Below are positions 1 to 12,600 of a DNA stretch of 64,000 nucleotides, piece after piece. The notes below the pieces were generated by a model. The model saw only the letters and a program-made list of their open reading frames with translations. It made no database searches and was not told the DNA's origin. This DNA is from Bimastos eiseni (taxonomy: Eukaryota > Annelida > Clitellata > Crassiclitellata > Lumbricidae), in NCBI GenBank assembly GCA_959347315.1, contig OY365822.1, positions 6,249,367 to 6,313,366 on the forward strand. The letters run 5' to 3'. Made by a program: the position numbers and the translations under genes. The stretch's first letter is position 1; the number at the start of each line of letters is the position of its first letter.

Positions 1-19
1 AGAGCACACCTGAGCAAAT

Positions 20-134
20 AGGACTCAGAGAACAGGGGTAGGGATCTGGGGTAGGACTCAGAGAACAGAGGTAGGGATCTGGGGTAGGACTCAGAGAACA
101 GGGGTACGGATCTGGGGTAGGACTCAGAGAACAC
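20..134. repeat. 33-bp tandem repeat (about 3.4 copies)
   Basis: Near-identical units begin AGGACTCAGAGAACAGGGGT and recur every 33 bases with single-base differences. The array lies in the TOP2 intron that runs off the left edge. Nothing else is visible in 135-529. Confidence 0.9.
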
Positions 135-529
135 ATCCTGAGAAAATTTATTTAAAACTAGATCTGAAATGGTGCATTTTCAAGCATACATACATTAATT
201 AGGCTTACAAAATCTTAAAAAAATTTTGATCTTCATTAACAGTCCCAAACATCACATAAATCTCATTAAGCCGTAAAAATCATATTCGAATTCTTATTCT
301 CCGTTTGTGTATGTCTTTAGCCAAGGCCCTGCTGGCCATAAAAACATCATTAGCGGGACAGAAACGGCCCAGGGGCTGGCTCTTTGACACCCTGACTTAG
401 GATATAACAAGCCTTAGGACACTCTGAAACTGACAAGCAAGCTATTCGAGAAATTCTGGGTACTATATTCAGCAATCTCTCTATATAAGTAAGAATACAA
501 TGCTTAAAGAGGGAAGGAAGGCTTCTGAC

Positions 530-622
530 CTCTGACAGACCGATCTGGGCACGCCTCTTACGCTCTTCCATCCAGTTGCTAAGCCACTCCTTACGCTCTT
601 CGATCTTCTTCCTGCTGAATGC
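530..622 (-). CDS. TOP2: TOP2 exon 15 (residues 683-713, last TOP2 exon in window)
   Basis: Encodes AFSRKKIEERKEWLSNWM and RRAQIGLSE, matching the AFSKKQIDDRKEWLTNFM region of TOP2A. The donor GAG|GTCAGA is weak but keeps phase 0. I found no further TOP2 exon between 1 and 529, so the next one is outside the window. Confidence 0.9.
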
Positions 623-3600
623 CTACAAGACAACCACGCTCTTTAGACGACAGAACATCACTCTCAGACAACAGAACATTATCAGACAATAGAACACTTT
701 CCGACAACAGAACAATACTCTCAGACAATAGTATCACACAACCAGACAACAGAACAGCACTTTCTGAAGACAGAACATTCCCAGATAACAGAACACCTTC
801 AGACAATAGAATAACACTCAGACAATAGAACAGCACTATCAGACAATAGAACAAAACAACAGAGCACTACCCTGAGAAAACATAACACTATCAGAAAACA
901 CACCAACACTTAGACAATTGAACAACACTCTCCAACAAAAGAACAACAAGAATAGAACAATGCTTATTTAGATAACACTCACACAAACAAACACAGTCTT
1001 CACAAAACCACATGAAACGAGACTGCTAGATTCTAAAAAAGGTGTCATATAATGATCAAATACATACATACACACAAAGCCAATATCATGGAAAATCAAT
1101 CACGCGCCAGTCCGATTAATTCTATATCTGGGATTTGACCTTCTGAGCATCAGGTACAATACACAATTCACCATCAAACCATCTCTGAAAGGAAAGGGTC
1201 CTGGGAAGAGTTCAACTCCATGCCACTTACTTAAGAAACTACTACGACAAAGACATATGCTGGTGCCTACCAGAACAATGGCTGCATCGTCGTCCGGGCC
1301 GGAGTATTTGAACGGAATGCGATGGCGGTTCATGTCACAAAAGTATTCCTTTGCCTCCTTTGCAGTGGAGGTACCCAAACCTAACCGGGTTCAGAAACAC
1401 AGGCAAAAACAAACACACAAAAATGAGAAACGTCAAACACAAACAGGTGATACCAACAATCCCTTTATGCAGTATTCAGCAACATTGTAAATTTTAAATC
1501 TTAATAATTAACATTATATGTCAATTTGCCAACAGAGCATAGATACAGTCAATGCATAGCAAGTATAATCAAAATAACGCTATAGAGTAAAACAATAAAT
1601 GTCAGCTAGAGAATAGGTTTTAGATTAAACTTAGAGCTAGAGTTGAGGTGGGAGTCTTTATGATCCTTACGAATTGCCAGAGCTCGAACCTTCAGGAATT
1701 TGTAAAAAAGTGTTGTCAGCATAGTTTCTTATATTGAATATTCATGTAGGCTTGCTTATAATTAGTTTGATTATACAAACTACTACGCTCTAGCGACTCA
1801 AATAATCATTGCTCATTTTTTTTTACTATATGGCTAGTGGTGAAGCAAGTACCTCGATAAATTTTATAGTTGGGGTCGCCACAACTTTGGAAATATTATC
1901 AGGGGTCGTCGGACCAAAAAGGTTGAGAACCGCGAACATAAAGTAAAACAACTCTTCAACATATTACTACTTAATCAATGAATAAACAAATTAGTATGCA
2001 ATCAGCCAACATAGGCCGACTTTTGCCCGCACAAACACTAGAAAAGTTGCCATTAAATATACTGGACCAACAATCTGGAAAAGTTTGCCAATAATCTTCT
2101 GCCAAAAGCCTAATATATATGCATTAAAACAGAGTCTATGCACTTATCTGATCGATGATTGCTAAATAATAGCGTAGAGCACCTCTCATGTAAATGTACC
2201 TCTTTCTTTCTTCTCTCTCCTATTGTCTACTTAGTTAACTGGTTACGTTCTACGGCTAATTGTTTTATGTCATTATCCTAAACCATTCGTCTGTACATGT
2301 TATAATTAAATGGGTAACCCCGATCAGTGGGACCATTTGTCCCTTTAAGGTTTTCTGTTCCCTTGTTCCCAATACGATTGTGACCATGTTTAGGTTTTCT
2401 CTGATTTATCTTGCAATGTTTTTGGGACCAATAAACATTAAATAAACATTATGGTTATGGTTAATCAACTCAACTTAATCAAACAACGAGCGAGGTTGAA
2501 AACGCATGCGAGCATCCCAAGTTAGTAAATAGCCCTCAAATTCTATATTCGACAGTTGTATCTAAATGAACAGGCAGTCAATAACCAGTGACCACACTCC
2601 ATAAACATATATGCAGCAGCTACCATAGAACTTAGGTCATCATGAACCTTCAACAGCTGGGAAAAATTAGAAATGAACTTTAAACACAGGACCTGAATGA
2701 GGAGGAAATCTCGTGACCAAGCGATCGAAGAATCCAAGCAGAGACGCTGCACAAGGGTGAGATGCAAAGTCAATATCTCCAGAGGCAAAAAAATAAAACC
2801 TTTGTAGTATTTGACTTTCCATGTGTGCCAATTGTCCGTCGAGCTCTTCCATTCCTCAAACTCCGGTAGGCTGTAGAACGACTTCTCCTGCTTGGCCTTA
2901 GTAACCTGGAGCAACAAATTCGATCACATATCACCCACGACATCTACCAAATAGTCTCTAAGAAAGCAACCTACAAAAGTTACCCATGTGGCACGGTGGC
3001 CGATTGGTTAGAGCGGTCGGCCCAAAACACTTAGTGTGAGCTGAGTGAGCAGGCTCGACCCTCGTCCGAGGTGTCACTGCATAGGGACCTTGAGCAAGTC
3101 CTTCACGCTCAATTGCTCCGCAGTACAACTACAATTGCGCCGTCAAGGCGTGTGCATTTTTTAGCAAAAGATGTTGGAAGAAGGGCGATCTATCAAATTT
3201 CAGAATAAATGCAAATTTCAGAATAAATGTCACCCTGATGGGGTAAGAACCATGGCAGCGGGCAGAATGGATGATTGGAACACTTTCCAGTGTTGCCCTA
3301 TTTGATATTAAGTGAACCGAAAGATAAGGCAGTTCTTTTGAGACTTTCACCAATATAGTGATTGCCTCAGCCATTCTGACCTGAGTTGTTACCTTGACAA
3401 CAAATCTAATCCATTCTTGTGGGGGTTGTTACCTGGTGAAAAGGATTATGTAGCTGAGTACACCTTGTTTTAATGAGTTACCTTGACAATGGGTCCAATC
3501 TTATAATGGCTGTTACTTTGACAACGGGTGTAATGTTTTAATGACTGTTACCATGACGATGGGCATAATGTTGTAATGGCCGCTAGTTTGACGATGGGTG

Positions 3601-6600
3601 TAAGGTTTTAATGGTCGTTACCTTGACGATGGGACAATGTTTCAATGGACAACAAACACCTCGACAACGGGGTAATGTTGACAATCGGTGTAATGTTTAA
3701 ATGGTTTTTACCTTAACGATGGGTGTAATGAACTCCTCAACAAAATTGTGCTTGAGTAGGTTGGGCCAGTTGTGATGGATGAAGTTGATGAGCAGGCCCT
3801 TGATGTGCGATCCATCTTGATCCTGATCGGTCATGATCATAAGTCGCCCGTACCGAAGCGCCTGAAGCGAGTCCGGCGTCTCGTACTTGTTCTTGTACTG
3901 CAGACCGATGATCTTAAGGATCGCATTGATCTCAGCATTTTCCATGATCTGAAAACATATCTTTACATCTAAACGTCGTTGTCCAGCAGAATGTAAAGTA
4001 CAGATTGTAAATGGCAATGCTATTTGAATGAAGTACACGTAAATTACAGTAACGTTAGTCTGAATGTTACAACATGTACTTTAATGGCACAGATGGCAGA
4101 GCAAACACCACAGGACCATCACATGTTATTGTTATCTATCTGAAGCCTGGTTTGCATGCTTGTGAGTTCAAAACGGCACTGGAAATACATGCATTGAGAG
4201 ATACAGATAAACAAATAAGATGAAAAGCATGCCATCCATGACCTCAGTGTAAAGAATTCAATTAATATAATTTAATCCCTAATCCGCGGCATCGATATTT
4301 AATCAAGTGTAACTGATCTAATCCCATTTCAAACTCGATCATTGTAACATGCTTCACAGTAAGTTATATTCTGATATCACACAGAACCGCATTATGTAGG
4401 TCCTTGGATGCCTGAGTCTGGAATGGACTCTCCTTGGTGCAATGTTTGCTCCCAAGGGTATGTTCCATTCTAACCTCAAAACTGATAAATTTAGCAATGA
4501 AAAGGGTCGGAAGCATTTCAGAGTGGTAACCCCAAAGAGGTGCTATAGAAATCTTAACAAGGAATGTATGTAATGAATAAAAAAGGTCTGGGATACATCC
4601 CAAAATAATCCCAATTATTGAACCTAGTCTCAACACAACATGACCTCATACAAATCAGGTCTCAATGCAGCCCCCATAGAAAGCACAAAACCAAATTTCC
4701 ATCAGACATTGCCTTACAGTCGGTCATTTTCTTTTAAAAATCACCTGCTTATGAGTGGCTTCCCTGACGTTGAGTACTTTTCCCCGAAGCGGAAAGACGC
4801 CGTAGCGGTCCCTGCCGACAACACCCAGCCCGGCCACGGCCAGCGTCTTGGCCGAGTCTCCCTCCGTTAGGATGAGGGTGCAGTCGATGGAATGCTTCGT
4901 CCCGGCGTCGTTTGCGTCGTCGAGCTTCGGGAGTCCACGCAATTTCGAGCGTTTGCTGGCCGAGCATTTCTGGTTGAGTTGGGCCTGCTGTTTGAAATGC
5001 ATCCAGCTCTGGATAGCCTCCACGATGCCACATTTACTCACCTGTAGCGACAGATAAACACAGTACAGTCAAGGGCAGTATGTAGTACTCAAAAAACGGC
5101 GCTATTGAAATAATCAGAAACAAACATGTGTACACGTGGAATAAATTAGGATGCTGCAACAGCGTACGATGAACTGATAAAAGACAGTTCAAGTGTCAGT
5201 AAAAAGATGTCACCACACAAAAAGTAAAATCTAATCATCAAAATCGCCATCACTTTCACGTAGCGAACCCCATGAGTCCATCCAAGTGTCCAACTCGATT
5301 CACCACACAGCAGGTTAGACTAGCTATCCAGCATACATATGACTTATGACATATGAGGAAAACATGGGACACGTGCATTTGGGATTGCAAATAATGGGGT
5401 GTGAAAGAGCCAGTTCGAATTAAGAAACAAAGCAGAAGGCAAAGACGTTTAGACAGAGACTTTTGATACGACGGAAACATGGATACAGAGGCAGGTACAT
5501 ATCGTGATGTTGAGACAACCGCTTGTTAGAACCAAGTTAACAGAATTGACGCTTTAACAAAGATGGTGTAGTAAAAGCAACAGGGAAAACAACACAGGTT
5601 GTTGTCAACATGTTGAGGCAGAAAACTGAGGCACACAGCCTTGTGCTAGACCAGGGGCGGCGATCCGTGGGGAGGGTCTAGGGGGACAAGTCCCCACACC
5701 TTTCACAGAGAGGGGACAAGTTATACGCATGTCCCCACATTTCCTACCCCTCGCATTGGGTGCCCCCCACCAGTCAAACGAAATTGCCGCCTCTGTGCTT
5801 GACCATAACACATGCGCATATGTAATCATAAGGATACTGAAAAGAAAACCAGAACAACCATACATAATGTGGAAAAGACAGACATGACAATCGAGACAAA
5901 ACAATTTACATATCTCCGTTCGGCTGGGGTCAGGAGCGCCTCCTAGCAGGGATCGTCTAATGTGCCATATAAAATCTGATTGGCTAGTTAAATGGTCCGA
6001 GCAACTTACCGAGGTAATGAACTTCTCTGAGAGCGTGCATTTCGATCCAAAGCTCTTCGGCTGAAGCGTCATGTTTTCCTTTGTCTGAGAATCAAACGTC
6101 GGGTTCTCAATCAACGCATTCAGAAATATCCATATGTGGCTCTTCACCTGTCAGCACGCAACAAGAAAAATTGTTAATAAATAATTATTTTAATTACTTG
6201 CACTTTTGCTGTGGATGACCCGTGCCTGTTTTTCCTGAGCCCGTAAAACACATTTGGGGGGCTCGATAGCGTAGTGGTAGGCGTGCACGACTGTCGTTCA
6301 CGGGGTAAAATCCCATCATGGCAGAAACTTATGCTTCACCTACACCCAAGACAATGCCGATTGGGTAGTTGACACATTAACTACGAGAGTGAATAGGTTA
6401 GAGCGGTCCGCCCATAACACTCAGTATGCGCCGAGTGAGCGGGCTTGACCCTCGTCTGGGGCGTCAGTCACCGAGTAGGGACCTCGAGCAAGTCCTTCTC
6501 GCACAATTGCTCTGCAGTACAACTGTAATTGCGCCGTCAAGGTGTGTGCACTTATGAACAAAAAAATGTTGGAAGAAGGGCAATATAAAAGTTCAGAATA

Positions 6601-9600
6601 AATAAATTAAAGAACTCAGCTATCATGAGTACACAGGCTGTACAATGTCAGCGGGAGAAGGAGACGGCTAGAGAGAGGACTTGCCGCCTGTCCTCACATG
6701 TCGAGGCTAACAAAATTAAGTAGCAAACAATTCAGGGCTAGCTTAAGGGACTGCTCTTCTTCTTCAAAGCCCCTTTGAAATCGCTTTGCTACAGGAACTA
6801 TGCTGTATCCGTAGAATGTATTTTGTGGTGAAGTTCGAATCCTAGGAAATTTCACAAATCGTAAGAAATTTCAAAGGACACAACTGCTATTTTTCTATTA
6901 AACTGTAAAATCTGTATCAACAAATCTAGGAGACTAACTTAATGCAACAATAAAACTGTTAGGTTCCGTATTGGAGCATTTATGTAGCTGTAAATGACAT
7001 AACTGATATGAAGGCACCAGAAAACTGATCTAATCAGTTATGAAGAGGACGTAGATAGTAGCTCTGAATGAAAGAATGATAGACTATTGGATAACTGAGT
7101 GAATGAATGCCAGCAAACACAGCAGCATTAAAATACCAAGTGCTGCAATAGAACAATTGCTAAGAATACCAGCCTTGAGCAATCTTCATTTGGCTAACAC
7201 ATCGATCATTTGTCCATGCTCTTGGAATTCAAATCCTTAAGAATAGCATGATGTGGAAAATTCACTCCTGTAATAACTTGTCACCGTTCGTTCATAACAT
7301 ACTTGTAATCATACTGCGGTTTGTCAATTTGAAATTAACAGAATATTATTATTATTAATGTAATCGAAATGTGGTCAAAAACAGACAAACAGTTAACCTA
7401 AGCCAGACAGGGAGGAGACAAACAGATCAAGAGGAACAGACAATATAGCCTAAGTTTACCTGGAATGGCTTAATGGCCATTCCTCCTTTCTTTTCCCTCT
7501 TCTTGATGGTTTCAATAATGTTGGTGACAATCTGATCTGTGATATAGTCAACATGTCGACCACCCTGGCAAACAAAATCCATCCAATTTAGACACTGTGG
7601 ATGACAGGTGGGTGGCAAACCTGGCTCTGCCACCGCAGAAGTTTCAAGTTGAGTGGTTCACCCGAATACAATCAATTAACCCAATGCAATAATTTCAATT
7701 ACTCAAAAGGACACTGGCTCGTCTAAATATGTACAACAATTGGTTTTATATTGGTTTGATTTAAACAGGCAATGAACAACACAGTATCAACAAATTATAT
7801 TTTAAACAACTCAACCCCAGAAGTTTCAAAGTGGATGGTTAATCCCAATGCACTGAATCCATTATCATCATTTAACAATAACCAATTAATTTTATTGATA
7901 AACTGGCAATGAACAGAAATTATAATAAAGTGAGAGTTTAATGGAGATTGATTGTTGTCAATAGGCAGGAATAGACCCTACTGGGAGACCATAGACCCAC
8001 TAGCAGACACCTTACCTCAGTAAACGATAGGGTGCCAATTTACCTTGGTTGTGGCAATGCTGTTGACAAACGACACCTGTTGGAATCCTTTCTCGCTCAT
8101 CGTCACGGCGATCTCCCACCTTTCGTTGACGAATTCGTGGACGATTTTAAGCGGCTGGTTCAGTTCGTCGCACTTGTCTTTTGTGTACAGGTCAATGTAC
8201 TCGCGGAAATTCTTGATCTGAAAGATAATACATTAAGAATCTCTCTGAATAATGGCCTGGAATTTCTCAGCCTAGGTGCCTGTAATTTGTTGGCAGGCCT
8301 GGGTGAACGTCAGCATAGCCTCAGATGGAAGTTCAAGCACCATATTTTAAAAATACCATTACAGCTGTATGCTGATAATGCCCTTCTTACAAAGCTTAGA
8401 ATCATAGACACGTCAAAAGACTCCTGATGTGTTCATGCCATGAGACATGTTAAAAATTACATCACACTGTGAACTAAAACCATAAAAGAACACCAACCGG
8501 AAGACGTTTTCCGTTAAGGATGACTTTGACCGAACGCGATGATGCCACGATGTCGTACGCTCTTCGTGTGAATAGATCCACGATGTCCTTGTCGAGAGTG
8601 TCCATCTTGAACTTCGATAAATCCGGACAGAATGTCACACAGGTGAAATCCTCTCCCTTATTGACTCCTATGCTTGGCTCACTGGTTTTGGTCATGTTGT
8701 CTGTCCACACCTAATTGGATAACACGATCATATTAGATGCATCAGGTAAATTCAGGTGTCTGGCCATGTACATAGCAGTAGTTTCAGTTTAACAACACAG
8801 TTTGATAACAAAGATCATTAGCATCGCCCTCCTCCTTGATCCAGGCTTGGGAATAGCACTGCAAAGTGCAAACAAAAGCAGAGTCCATAGTAAACTGAAA
8901 CTTATAAGACCCTCACACAGATGAAATCCTGTCCTTTATCGGGTCCTATAGTTGACTGACAATGAACAAAAATCAACAGCCCAACCACGACTAAAGAAAA
9001 AAGACTTGAGGGACTTGCAAAAACGTGACGGTTGGGCCACAACCAATGGGAGATCATCGCAATTGTCCAAATATGCGCAAAACTGGTTCTATAGGGGCTT
9101 CAATTAAACAGGTAAGTGGTTCCAAAAAAAGGACTTGCCCAGCACCAAGACAGAGACCACAACAAAGGAAACTTGACCCATACAAGAAAAGCCCTTAACC
9201 ATTCGACCAATCATAACTCACTGAAATGTATTGTATTTCTAGATTTATATAGCGCCTCTCTTACAGGAACACTATTCAGGGGCTCTCTGCATTGCCCTAT
9301 TATGCAGTTGAGCGTCTTTTTGACGTATAATGTCACAACAACAAGCAGATCAGGCAATGTACCTGTCGGAAGGACTTTTTGTATTCGCCTGACTGTGTTT
9401 CGACGATGAACTTTGTGCTAAAGATGTTCGCGAGTTTAGCTCCATATCCGTTGCGGCCACCTGGCAACATAAACAACAGCAACATGTGCAACAGCAAAAA
9501 GCAGCAACAACAACATGAGCAACATAGTAAACAACAGCAACACGAGCAACAGTAAAAACAGCAACAACAACAACATAGTAACAACAGCGACATGACCAAC

Positions 9601-12600
9601 CGTAAAAACAGCTGCCTTCATTAACTGCTAGGGATCGGTCATACTCAGCATAACAAATGTAACAAGCTGCGTTCTTGTCGTTCTGATCCATGAATAAATG
9701 AAAATTGATTTATTGATTGAATATTTAACGGCCTGCAGCAAGCGGAACAGCTTTATCTACCGGTGACTTTCTTTTCCGTGTCGTCGTAATTGCTGGACGT
9801 CAACAGGTGGCCAAAGATCAACGACGGAACAAACATTTTCTCTGTCTTATGCTCCACGACTGGAATGCCTTTGCCGTTATTCCAGATTTTTATCTTGTTA
9901 TTCTCTCTGTCAGACAGAAATAAATCAATATATTACCATTCTCATTTCCATACCCATCCAGAACGAAATAAAAATTCACCCGTTATCTACACAGCTCGGT
10001 CTAAAAATAGAGTACCTGGTTGAAAATAACTTGTGTTATAAACAGTATTAATGTTAAATTTCATATTATATATCCTTTCACAATTTGTCATTTAATTTTA
10101 ATTACTAAAGAAACATTAAAGCATAGTAATATTCATGTTCATATATAAATATCATTCGACGATTTGTCATATAATTTTAATTAATACGGAAAAACATTAA
10201 TGATCCTTTCAATGGATATTAAAACACATTAATATTAATGTTCATAAAAATATCAATCCACAATTTGCCATTTATTTTAATTACTAACAGAAAATATTAT
10301 TGATTCCTATCAATGGACATAGAAACAAATGCTGGAATAGTAAAAACGAAACTCATAATCCAATAACCTACACAAAATAATGAATCACTTACGGATCAAT
10401 GTCTATCTTGATAGTGTTCATATTCTTTGGGTCCCTCTGCTTGTTATCGGCAGCATTTACTGAAGCAAACAGATACAGAATGGCAATTGACTCAGTAGAT
10501 TCATCAGGTATAATTGGCTGTATTTCATTACATATTGACAGTTGGCACGTGCACGTCCCATTAACTATTAACAGTTGAACTAGTACAGGATCGAACTCGT
10601 CAATAATCTACACACCGTTCCATCGCCCAGTGATGGTACTGTGTAGTGACCATGAATGCTACCAACTGAAGCCGTGTTGCTAAACTATAAATTTCCCTCT
10701 CCCACAGTCAAGTATGGAGAGACGTGCAGAGTGATCAAATAAGAGATGGCTTGAACCTGAATGCTCCATTATTGGTAAAGCCAGTATTTGACAGATCACA
10801 TGCAATGTCTTAATTAACATATATGTTCTAAGTTAATTATATGTATCTATATGATAGGCATATATAAATAATATGTAGGTGGATTTAAGTGTTTTTCGTT
10901 GGTGTACAATAAAGAATTGATGGAACGTGAAGATCACTCCCTTTATAAGCGCCTCAGTGACACAATGTCATGCCTTTCTAGTGCTTAGCCCAACCATATG
11001 GACTAACCTTTGTATCTGCAAATTCCTTTAGCTAGAGACCCTTTTACAAGCATCTGAAAACTGTTCTTTATCATCGGGTTTGGGCTGGGAGTGTGACTGA
11101 GTAGGTTATCTTGTAGCGATGCTAAAAGGCCCACAGGATGAATTAATATATATATATATATATATAAAATAAGTATATATATGTGACCTAGAACGTACAA
11201 ACATACATGTACATAGATGGCACCTACTTGAGTCCCTACAGGCACTGTCGCACAAGACATCATCGTCACTGGAATAGATTAAATCAAAGAAATCTACATT
11301 TTCCTACAGAGTGAACATTAGCACAGCACTCGGAACTCACCCAGAATTTCGTCAAATATCTTGTACAGACCAGGGACAAAAGTGATCTCTCGTTGGATCA
11401 TCTGTTCGGTGAGCTCGTCGTAGACCCACATCAACTAAGAATGCGACAAAACATTCAGTTTACATGTCACAGCAAAAGACAACTTAGTCCTCATCAAATA
11501 TATCTATACTAACATATTAATGAAGACAAAGAAAGAATTAATCAGATATCAACATTCACATATCAAATTAAAAGAGAAGTCTTTGTATGCAGAGCGTGCA
11601 TCAAAAGCCTACTCTGGCCGAAATATCAGAGAACAAAACAAACAAAACAGACTGTAAGCAAAAACAAGAGATAAGCGCATCTTAGTGACAGAAGTTCTGC
11701 ACATATTCTTGTGACTAGTTTCAATATCTTGCAAATCAGAAAGGAGCAACTTATACAAATTTCTAAAAGACAAATAAATTATAATGTGAGTGTGAAAACA
11801 GAATTGAATTACATATTCAGAAGTTGAAGATCAGACCAAAATCTGATCGAGTGAAGTCAGATTGGAACAGATCAGATTTTAACTGTATGTGTCAGCAGAA
11901 ATTTATTAGCAGACAGATGAGAATTATGCTGCAATTTCAACAGCAGAAATTTGTCTGCATTTTTTACAATACAAGAATTTAACTCTAATTCTGCTCAGAA
12001 TATCATTTACTGACAGTTTAGAATGTCATGTATTGCCTGTATGCTTGCCGGGATGTGAGCCCCTCAGGGATAAAGAAACCAAAGGACGGATAAAGAACAC
12101 AGAGATGGTGTCTTTGTTAAAAAAACTGAGAGGCAGGGGCATCCAGAGAGCAGGGTCCAGAGGCAAATGCCTCCAATTTCAGGTAGGGGAGATATTTTTT
12201 AGCCTTAGGGGGATATCTTGCTTTCCTGACTTGAGACCGGGGAGTTAGCCTCCATCACTCAGAGGGAATTGACGCCCCTGCTGAGAGGAAGGTCAATGGA
12301 AACCACCTCTCTATTCATCACAGGTAAAACGCAAATAGCCGGTGACATTGGAAGATTGAATCTGCCTACAGGAAGAACTTAAAGAAGAAGAAAAGACAGA
12401 AGTAGTGATCATCAGAAACCTGAGTTGATTTCTCCACAGAGCCGATGTAAGTATCAGGACGTAGCAAGATGTGTTCGTGTTGCGTTTTCTTCTGATAGAT
12501 TCTCTCAACAGACAACTTCTTATTTGATTTCTTCGATGGCTCGCCACCACCAGACAGCACGGAGTCGATGTCCGGAAAGTCAGACAATTCGCCCGAACTG

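Noticed and set aside
8032..8427. 131-residue plus-strand frame over TOP2 exon 8
   Set aside because: Antisense shadow of the conserved transducer exon running into intron 7.
9333..9691. Cys-rich small protein
   Set aside because: Translation of the CAACAG-type repeat next to TOP2 exon 6.
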